Origin: Thermomonas paludicola | GTDB lineage: Bacteria; Pseudomonadota; Gammaproteobacteria; Xanthomonadales; Xanthomonadaceae | Length of the DNA: 64,000 nt | Assembly: GCF_024498955.1 (NCBI RefSeq) | Contig: NZ_CP093311.1 | Span: forward strand, 1,550,001-1,614,000 | Reading direction: 5' to 3' | In this document: positions 1 to 10,900 of the stretch, in pieces | Layout of the letters: every line of letters starts with the position of its first letter | How positions within the stretch are numbered: position 1 is the first letter of the stretch | Program-made: the position numbers and the translations under genes | Notes under the pieces: generated by a model | Database searches by the model: none | Told to the model about the DNA's origin: nothing | The model's input: the letters and a program-made list of their open reading frames with translations, nothing else

Positions 1-312
1 GCCAAGCAGGCCCGCGAAGGCGGCCTGAAGCTGGAAGACCTGCAGGGCGGCACCTTCACCATCACCAACGGCGGCACGTTCGGGTCGCTGATGTCCACCC
101 CGATCGTCAATCCGCCGCAGAGCGCGATCCTCGGCATGCACACCATCAAGGAACGCGCCATCGTCGAGAATGGCCAGGTCATCGCCGCGCCGATGATGTA
201 CATCGCGATCAGCTACGACCACCGCATCATCGACGGCAAGGACGCGGTGCTGTTCCTGGTGGACATCAAGAACCAGCTGGAAAACCCGCACCGGATGCTG
301 CTTGGCATGTAA
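1..312 (+). CDS. sucB: Dihydrolipoamide succinyltransferase (2-oxoglutarate dehydrogenase E2), C-terminal part
   Basis: This is the last 103 residues of the E2 core enzyme, which moves the succinyl group from lipoamide to CoA in the TCA cycle; the 5' part lies outside the window. The reading frame is open from base 1. The diagnostic catalytic motif [11 protein letters not shown] lies about 30 residues from the end, carrying the catalytic His and Asp. The preceding segment [13 protein letters not shown] and the run ending in [10 protein letters not shown] are typical of the succinyl/acyltransferase catalytic domain. The E3 gene lpdA follows 57 bases downstream, as in many sucAB-lpd operons, and this favours sucB over aceF. 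I infer SucB rather than another E2 from the sequence style and neighbour; the lipoyl domain is not visible here. Confidence 0.9.
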   Translation, partial: AKQAREGGLKLEDLQGGTFTITNGGTFGSLMSTPIVNPPQSAILGMHTIKERAIVENGQVIAAPMMYIAISYDHRIIDGKDAVLFLVDIKNQLENPHRMLLGM

Positions 313-319
313 CCGGCAC

Positions 320-342
320 GAAGCCCCGCGCAGCGGGGCTTC
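320..342 (+). terminator. Hairpin between sucB and lpdA
   Basis: A perfect 10-bp stem (GAAGCCCCGC / GCGGGGCTTC) with a 3-base loop lies just after the sucB stop. It is followed by only a weak T-containing stretch (CTGTTTGC), so it may reduce transcription or stabilise the upstream mRNA rather than fully terminate; lpdA starts 27 bases later. Confidence 0.5.
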
Positions 343-369
343 CTGTTTGCATACGAGGAACGATCTGCA

Positions 370-1800
370 ATGAGCGAACAACAACAATTCGATGTCGTCG
401 TGATCGGCGCCGGCCCCGCCGGCTACCACGCCGCCATCCGCGCCGCCCAGCTGGGCCTGAAGACCGCCTGCATCGATGCCGCGCTGGGCAAGGACGGCAA
501 GCCCGCCCTCGGCGGCACCTGCCTGCGGGTGGGCTGCATCCCGTCCAAGGCGCTGCTGGATTCCAGCCGCCAGTTCTGGAACATGGGCCACATCTTCGAC
601 CAGCACGGCATCAGCTTCGACAAGCCTGCGATCGACGTGAAGAAGATGGTCGCCCGCAAGGACGGCATCGTGAAGCAGTTCACCGGCGGCATCGCGGCGC
701 TGTTCAAGGCCAACAAGATCACCGCGTTCTACGGCTTCGGCCAGCTGCAGCCCGGCAACATCGTCAAGGTCAAGCAGCACGACGGCAGCGAAGTCGAGCT
801 CAAGGGTACCAACGTCATCCTCGCCGCCGGCTCGGATTCCATCGAGCTGCCCTTTGCCAAGTTCGGCGAGCACATCATCGACAACGTCGGCGCGCTCGAC
901 CTGGAAGCCGTGCCGAAGCGCCTGGGCGTGATCGGCGCCGGCGTGATCGGCCTGGAGCTTGGCAGCGTGTGGAAGCGCCTGGGCGCCGAGGTCACCATTC
1001 TCGAAGGCCTGCCGAATTTCCTGGCCGCCGCCGATGGCGAAGTGGCCAAGGTCGCCGCGCGCGAGTTCAAGAAGCAGGGCCTGGACATCAAGCTGGGCTG
1101 CAAGTGCACCGCCACCGAGGTCAAGAAGGACGGCGTGCACATCCGCTACACCGACGACAAGGGCGCCGCGCAAGAGCTGGTGGTCGACAAGCTGCTGGTG
1201 GCCGTGGGCCGCCGCGCCGCCACCAAGGGCCTGCTGGCCGACGGCACCGGCGTCAGGATCAACGACCGCGGGCAGATTGAAGTCGATGCGCATTGCCACA
1301 CCGGCGTGGACGGCGTGTGGGCGGTCGGCGACTGCGTGCGTGGGCCGATGCTGGCGCACAAGGGCTTCGAGGAAGGCATCGCGGTGGCCGAGCTGATCGC
1401 CGGCCTGCCCGGCCACGTCAACTTCGACACCATCCCGTGGGTGATCTACACCGAGCCGGAAATCGCCTGGGTCGGCAAGACCGAGGAGCAGCTGAAGGCC
1501 GACGGCATCCCGTACAAGGCCGGCAGCTTCCCGTTCGCGGCGGTTGGCCGCGCGGTGGCGATGGCCGAGCCGGCGGGCTTCGTGAAGGTGCTGGCGCATG
1601 CCGAAACCGACACCATCCTGGGCATGCACCTGGTCGGCGTGAACGTCTCCGAGCTGGTCCACGAAGGCGTGCTGGCGATGGAGTTCAAGGGCAGCGCCGA
1701 CGATCTGGCGCGCATCTGCCACGCCCACCCGTCGCTGAGCGAAGCCGTGCACGACGCCGCGATGGCGGTGCACAAGCGGGCGATCCACAAGGCCAACTGA
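370..1800 (+). CDS. lpdA: Dihydrolipoyl dehydrogenase (E3)
   Basis: A 476-residue FAD enzyme that reoxidises dihydrolipoamide with NAD+ for 2-oxoacid dehydrogenase complexes. The N-terminal FAD-binding motif GAGPAG is at residues 13-18. The redox-active disulfide is Cys51/Cys56 in GGTCLRVGCIPSKALL, with Arg where most family members have Asn. A second dinucleotide motif (GAGVIGLELG) follows near residue 190, and the C-terminal interface motif HAHPSLSEAVH supplies the catalytic His-Glu pair. Length is normal for the family. The start is set by GAGGAA nine bases upstream of the ATG. It follows sucB and probably belongs to the same operon, despite the hairpin between them. A REP-like pair lies directly downstream. 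Confidence 0.97.
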   Translation: MSEQQQFDVVVIGAGPAGYHAAIRAAQLGLKTACIDAALGKDGKPALGGTCLRVGCIPSKALLDSSRQFWNMGHIFDQHGISFDKPAIDVKKMVARKDGIVKQFTGGIAALFKANKITAFYGFGQLQPGNIVKVKQHDGSEVELKGTNVILAAGSDSIELPFAKFGEHIIDNVGALDLEAVPKRLGVIGAGVIGLELGSVWKRLGAEVTILEGLPNFLAAADGEVAKVAAREFKKQGLDIKLGCKCTATEVKKDGVHIRYTDDKGAAQELVVDKLLVAVGRRAATKGLLADGTGVRINDRGQIEVDAHCHTGVDGVWAVGDCVRGPMLAHKGFEEGIAVAELIAGLPGHVNFDTIPWVIYTEPEIAWVGKTEEQLKADGIPYKAGSFPFAAVGRAVAMAEPAGFVKVLAHAETDTILGMHLVGVNVSELVHEGVLAMEFKGSADDLARICHAHPSLSEAVHDAAMAVHKRAIHKAN

Positions 1801-1811
1801 TACGAAACAGC

Positions 1812-1895
1812 CGTCATCCCCGCGAAGGCGGGGATCCCGTTTTTGCCTTTGGTGAAAACGGAAGACGCTGGATTCCCGCCTTCGCGGGAATGACG
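1812..1895. repeat. REP-like inverted pair, family A, copy 1
   Basis: Two palindromic units of about 26 bases, each built on CCCGCGAAGGCGGG (or its reverse), face each other across a short spacer. The left unit reads CGTCATCCCCGCGAAGGCGG and the right unit is its near reverse complement ending in GGGAATGACG. The same design recurs at 19759-19843, 28456-28540 and, inside a gene, at 47696-47782. It sits between lpdA and the LOG gene. Confidence 0.85.
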
Positions 1896-1946
1896 AGCCA
1901 AGCATCAACGGCGTACTTCGGTGCGCCGTTTTCGTTGGCGCCGCGC

Positions 1947-1952
1947 GATAAT
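1947..1952 (+). promoter_or_regulatory. Candidate -10 element placing the LOG gene start at the transcript 5' end
   Basis: GATAAT (5/6 to TATAAT) is followed by CGGCGC and then directly by the ATG at 1959, so transcription would begin at or next to the start codon. No convincing -35 hexamer is seen 16-18 bases upstream. The same spacing recurs before mtnA and the aldehyde dehydrogenase gene. Confidence 0.4.
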
Positions 1953-1958
1953 CGGCGC

Positions 1959-3571
<1,613 letters not shown>

Positions 3572-3576
3572 CCCGC

Positions 3577-3604
3577 TTGCAGGCGGCTTGCAGGCGGCTA
3601 CAAT
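3577..3604 (+). promoter_or_regulatory. Candidate sigma70 promoter for pilH
   Basis: TTGCAG (3577-3582) and TACAAT (3599-3604) are separated by 16 bases, about 30 bases upstream of the pilH start. The region also holds an 11-base direct duplication (GCTTGCAGGCG twice in tandem), and the -35 hexamer lies in the first copy. Confidence 0.45.
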
Positions 3605-3634
3605 CGACACGCACAGACGGGAATCCCCAAGCAC

Positions 3635-4015
3635 ATGGCACGCATTCTGATCGTTGACGATTCACCTTCCCAGCTGATGAGCATTCGTCGCATCGTCGAG
3701 AAGCTCGGCCACGATGCGCTGACGGCCGAGGATGGCGCGGCCGGCGTTGAAGCCGCCAAGCGCGAGATCCCGGACCTGATCCTGATGGACGTGGTGATGC
3801 CGAACCTCAACGGCTTCCAGGCCACCCGTTCGATCACCCGCGAACCCACTACCAAGCACATCCCGGTGATCCTGGTGACCACCAAGGATCAGGACACCGA
3901 CCGGGTCTGGGGCATGCGCCAAGGCGCCAAGGCCTATATCACCAAGCCGTTCAGCGAACCCGAGCTGGCCGAGCTGATCGGCCAGTATCTGGGCAGTGGG
4001 CCTCGCGCGGCGTAA
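3635..4015 (+). CDS. pilH: PilH-like single-domain response regulator of twitching motility
   Basis: A 126-residue stand-alone receiver domain. The acidic pocket is Asp8/Asp9, the phosphoacceptor is Asp52 in DLILMDVVMPN, the switch Thr lies in VTTKDQ near 82, and the conserved Lys is Lys104. The run VTTKDQDTDRVWGMRQGAKA closely resembles Pseudomonas PilH, which is part of the Chp chemosensory system that controls type IV pilus retraction. No output domain is present. The other pil/chp genes are not in the window, so the assignment rests on sequence recalled from the family. The preceding promoter suggests independent expression. Confidence 0.8.
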   Translation: MARILIVDDSPSQLMSIRRIVEKLGHDALTAEDGAAGVEAAKREIPDLILMDVVMPNLNGFQATRSITREPTTKHIPVILVTTKDQDTDRVWGMRQGAKAYITKPFSEPELAELIGQYLGSGPRAA

Positions 4016-4051
4016 CCCGCGCCTGAGCCCTGCCTCAAGCGGCGCGGTTCC

Positions 4052-4954
4052 TCAACTGCGCCGCCAATCATCGCCAAACGCATCGCGCATTTTCGCGTAG
4101 GCCTTGCGCTGGGCGTCGTTGTGCGCCCTGGGTGCCAGAACTTCCAACTCCACGATCTGGTCGCCGTCGGCGGCACCGCCGCCGCCCGGCAAACCGCGCC
4201 CACGCAGGCGCAGCTTGCGGCCGGATTCGGAATCGGCCGGAATCTTCAATTCCACCGCGCCGCCCAAGGTCGGCACGCTGACCGTCGCGCCCAGCGCCGC
4301 TTCCCACGGCGCCACGGGCAGCACGTGGATGATGTTGCGGCCATCCACCTCGAACTGCGGATCGGCCGCGTATTCCACTTCCAGCAACAGATCCCGACCG
4401 CCGTTGCCCTGCCTGGCAAGGCGGATCACCTGCCCCGGCCGCACGCCTTTGGGTACCCGCACGTCCAGCGTCTTCCCGCTCACCGCGATGCGCACGCTGT
4501 TGCCGGCATAGACCGCCTGCAGCGGAACCGCCAGCTTGGCCCGCGTGTCGCCGGCCGGCTGGCCACCGCGCGTGCCGCCATTCGCGCGGCCGCGCCCGAA
4601 CATGTTTTCGAAGAAGTCGGAGAAGCCACCACCTGCCCCGCCGCCGGCGAAAATCTCATCGAAATCGAAATCCGGTTGCCCACCCTGGCCGCGGCCAAAC
4701 CCGCCGGGAGGCGGCCGGATCTCGTCGCCCGGCCGATAGCCGCCCGCGCGCAGCTGGTCATAGGCCTTGCGCTTGGCCGGGTCGCGCAGCGCCTCGAAGG
4801 CCTCGTTGATCTCCTTGAACTTGTCCTCGGCGCCCTTTTCCTTGCTGACGTCGGGATGGTACTTGCGCGCCAGCCGCCGATAGGCGGTCTTGATCTCGGC
4901 CTCGCCCGCGCTGGGTTCGACGCCGAGAATGCCGTAGTAATCCTTGAACTCCAT
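4052..4954 (-). CDS. cbpA: CbpA-type DnaJ co-chaperone
   Basis: A 300-residue class II J-protein that stimulates DnaK; E. coli CbpA also binds curved DNA. The J domain covers residues 4-70 with HPD at 33-35. A Gly/Phe-rich linker follows, including a run rich in FGRGQGG and GGGAGGGF. The C-terminal substrate-binding domains contain the QVIRLARQGNGG and LRLRGRGLPGG type motifs. The DnaJ zinc-finger cysteines are absent, which separates it from DnaJ. The CbpM modulator is not adjacent. TTGGAGC lies upstream of the ATG. It is convergent with pilH and divergent from the peroxiredoxin gene. Confidence 0.9.
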   Translation of the reverse strand: MEFKDYYGILGVEPSAGEAEIKTAYRRLARKYHPDVSKEKGAEDKFKEINEAFEALRDPAKRKAYDQLRAGGYRPGDEIRPPPGGFGRGQGGQPDFDFDEIFAGGGAGGGFSDFFENMFGRGRANGGTRGGQPAGDTRAKLAVPLQAVYAGNSVRIAVSGKTLDVRVPKGVRPGQVIRLARQGNGGRDLLLEVEYAADPQFEVDGRNIIHVLPVAPWEAALGATVSVPTLGGAVELKIPADSESGRKLRLRGRGLPGGGGAADGDQIVELEVLAPRAHNDAQRKAYAKMRDAFGDDWRRS

Positions 4955-5048
4955 GTCTGCTCCAACGCGCGATTGCTGCCCACATTATCCGATGCCGGCG
5001 GCCAGCAGGTTTAGACTCAACCGACTTTCGTGACATAAGGCGCCATCG

Positions 5049-5531
5049 ATGACGATTCAACTCGGCGATCGCATTCCCGAAGCAGTGCTGCAGTACATCG
5101 AGCACGGCGTCCACCGGATCGACACGAACACCTTGTTCGACGGCAAGAAGGTGGTGCTGTTCGCGGTTCCCGGCGCCTTCACCCCGACCTGCTCCGAGCG
5201 CCATCTGCCGGGCTTTGTCGCGAATTTCGATGCGTTCCATTCGCGCGGCATCCTGGTCGCCTGCATGGCGGTCAACGATCCCTTCGTGATGCAGGCCTGG
5301 GGCAACAGCCAGAACGTGCCTGACGGACTGCGCATGTTGTCCGACGGCAATGCCGGCTTCACCCGCGCACTGGGCCTGGAGATGGATGCCAGCGGCTACG
5401 GCATGGGCATGCGCAGCAAGCGCTTTGCCCTGTACGCCGAAAACGGCGTGGTGCGCGGGTTGTGGGTGGAGGAGCCGGGCGAGTTCCGGGTGTCCTCGGC
5501 CGAGCACGTGCTGGCCAACCTGCCCGGCTGA
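5049..5531 (+). CDS. Prx5-type peroxiredoxin
   Basis: A 160-residue thiol peroxidase that reduces hydrogen and alkyl peroxides in the cytoplasm. The peroxidatic cysteine is Cys48 in the family motif PGAFTPTCS (41-49). A second cysteine, Cys72, could serve as a resolving residue, but this cannot be decided from sequence. The segment SKRFALYAENGVVRGLWVEE is typical of the Prx5 (AhpE-unlike, type 2 family) C-terminal half. There is no fused glutaredoxin domain, so reduction must come from a separate Grx or GSH. Its stop is four bases from the convergent pbpC stop. AAGG lies upstream of the start. Confidence 0.9.
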   Translation: MTIQLGDRIPEAVLQYIEHGVHRIDTNTLFDGKKVVLFAVPGAFTPTCSERHLPGFVANFDAFHSRGILVACMAVNDPFVMQAWGNSQNVPDGLRMLSDGNAGFTRALGLEMDASGYGMGMRSKRFALYAENGVVRGLWVEEPGEFRVSSAEHVLANLPG

Positions 5532-5535
5532 CGGC

Positions 5536-7923
5536 TTAGTCGAGGATCGCGAAACGCAGGCTGTCCCACGCGCCGCTGTCGGCCAGCGCGGTCAGGTCGT
5601 GCCGGCCCGGTTCGGAAAACTCGCGCTGCAGCGGCTGCGCGCCCGCGCTTTCGCCAATCCAGCGCCCATCCAGCAGCCACTGCACGCGGCCACGCGCGCC
5701 CACCGCGCGCAGGGCCAACTTCACCCCACCGGCTTGCCCGGGCGGGCGCAGCAGGCTGGCTCCCGCGTTGACGCCCGAGATATGCAACGTCTCCAGCGCC
5801 GTGCGGCCATCATCGGCGCAGTCCGGCGCCAGTGCAGGCAGGCTGGCCGCCTCTCGCCACGCATTTGGCAGCCACGGCGACAACAGCGCCGGCCAACGGG
5901 CAATCCGGCGGGGCTGCGCCACGTGCGCGGCCGTGCAGTCCGCAGACAGGCGCAACCCGCTGATTGCATCCACCTCGAACCGTTCCACGCCCGCGCCCCA
6001 CAGCCGCGCTTCACGCTCGGGGAAGGTGGGCGGCACCACGCCGTCCAGCGTCCATGCCTTCATCCGCTTCTTGCACAGCGTCAATGGCTGCGCCTCGGCG
6101 GCGATGCCCAGCGGCCAGCAAATCGCGGTTTCGGCGACACTGGCCGGCATCGGAATGCGAACGGCGTCACCCGGCACGCGCGGCAGGCTGTCGATCACCT
6201 CCAACAGCAGCGGCAGCGCGGTCACTGCGCCATATTGGCCGGGCAATGGCGTGCCGTCAGGCCGCCCCACCCACACGCCCACGCTGTAGCGCGGCGTGGC
6301 GCCGATTGCCCAGGCATCGCGATAGCCGTAGCTGGTGCCGGTTTTCCATGCCACCTGCGGCCGGCGGCCGGTGTCGAACAACTCGGCGCTTTCACCCGGG
6401 CGCGCATTGCCCGCCAGGATCTCGCGCACGATCCACGCCGCCCCCGGCGACAGCAGCCTGCGCTCGATCCGCGGCGCGTCCGGCGTGAAGCGCACATGCC
6501 CGGCGATCCCGCCCCGCTGCAGCGCGGCGAACGTGCCCACCAGATCTTCCAATCGCGCGCCGGTGCCGCCCAGGATCATCGACAAATTGGGCGCCGCACC
6601 ACGCGGGAATTTCAGTGCCAGCCCCGCGTGCTGCAGTCGCGCGGCGAAGCGCGCGGCCCCCACCCGTTCCAGCACATCCACCGCCGGCACGTTGAGTGAC
6701 TGGCGCAGCGCCTCGGCGGCGCCGACAGGTCCGCTGAACGCGGTATCGAAGTTGCCGGGACGGTAACCGCCCGCAAATGACTGCGGCGCATCCACCAACA
6801 GGCTTTCCGAGTGGATCAAGCCGTCATCCAGGGCCATGCCGTACAGGAATGGCTTGAGGGTGGAGCCGGGCGAGCGCCACGCCTGCACCATGTCCACGTG
6901 GCCCAACCGCGCCTTGTCGGCAAATGCCACCGAACCCACGTACGCACGCACCTCCAGGCTGGCGTTGTCCACCACCAGCAGCGCGGCCGACGTGCGCGGC
7001 GGCAGGCTGGAGAAATAACTGGTGACGCGCTCCTCCAGCGCCCGCTGCAATGAGGCATCCAGCGTGGTGACGATGCGCGCGGCCTTGGGCTGGGCGGCAT
7101 GCAGCCGGCGCGCCAGCAAGGCGGCGGTCATCGGGTTGCGCAGCCGGCGCGACACCACGGGTTCGATGCGCGCATCCGCCACCTGCACAGGTGTCCACAC
7201 GCCGAGTGCAGCCATCCGTGCCAGCAATTTGTCGCGCGCAAGCTGCGCCGCCGCAGGCTCGCGGTCCGGGCGCAGCCGGCTTGGCGATTGCGGAAGCACC
7301 GCCAGCAGCGCCGCCTCCGCATGCGACAGGCGCGACGCCGGCTTGCCCAAATAGGCCCAGCTGGCGGCTTCCACGCCTTCGATGGTGCCGCCGAAGGGCG
7401 CGCGCTCAAGATACAGGGTCAGAATCTCGCGCTTGGACAGGTGCACTTCCAGCTGCAGCGCGCGCAGCAGCTGCCGCAGCTTGCCCAGCGGGCTGCGCGT
7501 GCGTGCGCCGTGCAAGCCGGGGTCGATGATTCGCGCCACTTGCATGGTCAGGGTGGAGCCACCCGAGACGATGTGGCGGCTGCCCGCCATCTGCCCTGCC
7601 GCACGCAGCAACGCCACCGGATTGATGCCGGGATGACGCCAGAACCAGCGATCTTCGTAACCCAGCAAGGCCTGCAAATACAGCGGCGAAACCGAGTCCA
7701 CCGTGGCCGGATAGCGCCACACGCCGCGCGCATCGGCGAATGCCCGCAGCGGGCTGCCGTCGCGAGCGGTCACCACGGTGGCTGAATCGCGTGCCTTCGG
7801 CAGCGGCAGGGGAAAGGCGCAGTCGAGAACCAGCAACGCCAACAGCAGTGCGACCGTTCCCCACCGCAGCCACGGCAACAGGCGTTTGCATGGCCCCGTC
7901 AGCCCCGGGAGATCGCGATTCAC
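5536..7923 (-). CDS. pbpC: Penicillin-binding protein 1C
   Basis: A bifunctional class A PBP that polymerises glycan strands and may crosslink peptides in the periplasm, 795 residues from the GTG I prefer. A single membrane anchor lies near residues 15-35. The GT51 domain carries EDRWFWRHPG (Glu90 catalytic), GGSTLTMQVAR and KREILTLYLERAPFGG. The transpeptidase domain carries SPGSTLKP (nucleophile Ser354, Lys357), a downstream SLN and KTGTS (Lys527). The C-terminal ~90 residues match the PBP1C accessory domain. A longer ATG start at 8001 would overlap the upstream gene. The GTG at 7923 has AGGGG about nine bases upstream and begins 28 bases after the alpha-2-macroglobulin stop, so the two genes form an operon. 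Confidence 0.92.
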   Translation of the reverse strand: MNRDLPGLTGPCKRLLPWLRWGTVALLLALLVLDCAFPLPLPKARDSATVVTARDGSPLRAFADARGVWRYPATVDSVSPLYLQALLGYEDRWFWRHPGINPVALLRAAGQMAGSRHIVSGGSTLTMQVARIIDPGLHGARTRSPLGKLRQLLRALQLEVHLSKREILTLYLERAPFGGTIEGVEAASWAYLGKPASRLSHAEAALLAVLPQSPSRLRPDREPAAAQLARDKLLARMAALGVWTPVQVADARIEPVVSRRLRNPMTAALLARRLHAAQPKAARIVTTLDASLQRALEERVTSYFSSLPPRTSAALLVVDNASLEVRAYVGSVAFADKARLGHVDMVQAWRSPGSTLKPFLYGMALDDGLIHSESLLVDAPQSFAGGYRPGNFDTAFSGPVGAAEALRQSLNVPAVDVLERVGAARFAARLQHAGLALKFPRGAAPNLSMILGGTGARLEDLVGTFAALQRGGIAGHVRFTPDAPRIERRLLSPGAAWIVREILAGNARPGESAELFDTGRRPQVAWKTGTSYGYRDAWAIGATPRYSVGVWVGRPDGTPLPGQYGAVTALPLLLEVIDSLPRVPGDAVRIPMPASVAETAICWPLGIAAEAQPLTLCKKRMKAWTLDGVVPPTFPEREARLWGAGVERFEVDAISGLRLSADCTAAHVAQPRRIARWPALLSPWLPNAWREAASLPALAPDCADDGRTALETLHISGVNAGASLLRPPGQAGGVKLALRAVGARGRVQWLLDGRWIGESAGAQPLQREFSEPGRHDLTALADSGAWDSLRFAILD

Positions 7924-7951
7924 ATCGCGTTTCCCCTGTCCAAGGCATCGC

Positions 7952-10900
7952 TCACGGCTGCACCACCGTGATGCTGGCTGGCACCGCGCGACCCACGCCA
8001 CGCAGGTCCGGCCGATACATGTCCTCCACCAGCGGCGGCGGCACGGTGTAAACCCCCGGCGTCACTGCGCGCACCAGGTAGAACACGTGCGCGGTGTCGC
8101 CGGCGTCCAGCTTGAGCGCGGCCACGTACCGGTCTTCGCGGAACTCTTCGTGGAGAACGCTGGCCGCATCCGAACGCTCATCGATGTTGATCCCATCCAC
8201 CACCACATCGGCCCACTGCCTGGCATCGCCAAGATTGAAGTTCTCGATTTCCAGGCCCGCCGGCAACAGATCGGTCAGCAGGGCGTCAGGCATGTTGCGG
8301 TCGGCAGTGATCGCCACCCGCACGATCAGCGCTTCGCCCTCCTTCAGCGGGCGCGGCGTCCACGGCTTGCCGTCGACTCCGTACAGGGTACGCTCGACCT
8401 TGATCACGCGTTGATCCGGGGCCGGTGCGCGACGCGGTACGCCGGCCACGTCCAGGCTGGCGTAAAACGGCGGTTCGCCCCGTGGCAGGAAGCGCAGCCC
8501 CCTGGCCAGATCGGCGTAATCGACCTCGCGGGCAAAGCTGCGGGCCGCTGCAATCGCTTCCTCTTTGCCAGCCACGGAAAGCGTGCCGGCGACCTGCTTC
8601 TTCTGACTCACCAGCAGCACCTTGCCCAGCCGCGCCAGCGCGATCTGCTCCTGGGTGCTCAGCCAGAACCACGGCGAAGCACGGCGCCGCGCATCCAGCT
8701 CGCGGCCCAGCTCGATCACCTGCGCGTCATACGCCGGCTTGGCATAGCCGCGCTCATGGGTCATCGCGATCATCAACGCCTTGTCGCGCAGCGGCGTGCC
8801 GTAGTCGCCCAGCCACCCCTGGCGATCGCCAGTGAATGCAAAGCCTGCGGCGATGGCTTTCTCGCCACGCGCCTTGTCGCCCTGCATCGCCAACGCCAGG
8901 CCCAGCTGCACCAGCGGGAGCCCCTTCAGCGCTTGCTTGCGGTCGTTGTCGTACAGCGCTCGCAGGGTTCCCAGCGGCGCGCGGTTGACCCGCGCCAGCA
9001 CATAGCCGGCATAGGCCTGATAGGCGAATTTCAGGTACTGGCGATGGTCGCGGCCGTAGAACTCGCTGCCACCCGCCAGCAGGTCCTCGTTGAGGCGTTG
9101 CAGCGCATTCTGCAGCATCGCGTCCGGAACGGCAAAGCCGGCCTGGCGTGCGTCCAGCAGGAACTCGACGATGTACGGGGTCAGCAGCGGATCGACATTG
9201 TCGTCATCCCCCCACATCGAAAAATGGCCGCTGCCGACCTGCATCGATGCCAGCCGTCCAAATGCACCTTCCATGCGCGCACGGCGCTTGCCGGCATCCA
9301 AGCCTTGCACGCCGAAGCGCTGCGCGGTGTCCGCGTCCAGTTCCAGTGCGGCGTAGCCCTTGCTGGTGGTCTGCTCGGCGCAGCCATAGGGATAGTCCAG
9401 CGCGCCCTTCAGCGCAGCGCCGAACGGCAGCGGCGGCAACGCACTGACCAGCATGCGCGCACGCACCGAGCCGGGCATCAAGCCATCGGCCAGGGTTGCG
9501 TCCATGCGGACGGCCTCACCTGCCGCCAGGACTTCGCTGCGCGAGCGCAGCACCGACGGCCATGCCGGCCGCACCGGCAAATCGTATTTCCGATCCACCT
9601 TGGCGCCATTGCCATCGACGCGCACCCGCACCTGCGCCACGCCGAATCCTTCCTGTGCGGCCAGCGGAAAACTGACGGTCGTCTTGGCCTCGGACCCCAG
9701 CTTGAGCGAGCGCCCGCCATCGCCAATCGAGGCTGGCCCGATGCCGCTCACCTGCAGTTTGAATTCACCCGCCTTGCCGGTGTAGTTGGTGATGTCCAAG
9801 GTCACCGTGCCGCGGTCGCCCGGCGCCATCGCCCGCGGCATGCTGGCTTCGGCCACGATGGGCGCGCGCACCACCACCTCGGCATCGCGATTGCCGTATT
9901 GCGCATCCGAATACACCAGCGCCGACACCCGCAGCGTGCCGTTGAAATCCGGCACGTTCAGCGCGATCCGCGCAATGCCCTTGGCATCCAGCTGGACCGG
10001 CCCGGAGAACAGATCCACCGTTTGCACCCGCGCGGTCGGCCGGCGCGCCTGCGGCAACGCGGCCAGCGCCATGTCGCCGCCAAACCGCAGTTTCGCCAAG
10101 CCTCCTTCGAAACTCTCGATCACGCGGCCATAAATGTCATAGGCGTCCACCCCAAGCCGGCGCTGCGCGAAGAAGTGCGCATTGGCATCCGGCACCGGGA
10201 AGCCGGTGATGTTGAGGATGCCCACATCCACGGCCGAGACCGTGGCAAAGGCCTGCTTGCCCGCCAGCTGTGGCGCACTGACCGTGACCTGCAGCGGCAG
10301 CTCCGGGCGAACCTGCTTCTTCACCGAAAGCCCCACCGCCACGCGACGCGCCTGGCGATCCATCGGCACGAACACCTCGCCCACCGCCCGCGCCGGGGTG
10401 ATCTTGCTGGCCGCACTGCCGCCGCGGAATACCAGCGCGGTGATGTACACGTCGTGGCGTTCCCACTCCGCCGTCACCGGAATTTCAACCACCGTGCCGG
10501 CCTTCACATCGACCGACTGCAGGAACAGCATGCGGTCGCTTTCCACCATCACCAGTCCCTTGCCAGCGTGCGGTGGGGTCAGCGTGACTTTCAGCTTGTC
10601 GCCGGTGCGGTAACCGGCTTTGTCCAGCGCCAGCTTGACCTTGTCGGGACGTGCATCCAACCCGCGATTCTCGTCGCCCCAGCCCCAGCCCGCGTGGAAC
10701 GGATAGCGCATGGTCAGGCGCGTGGCGGGGTCGAACACTTCCAGCCGGTAGTCGCCCCATTCCACCGGCATGTCGATGCGCGCCGCAGTGGCGCCCGCAT
10801 CGACCGTGCGCGTCTCCACGGTCTTGTAGCGCCGGGTGAAATCGTAGCTCCAGCCGCTGCTGCTGTCGTGGGTCCAGTGGTAGTCGCGCAGTTCGCGCAC

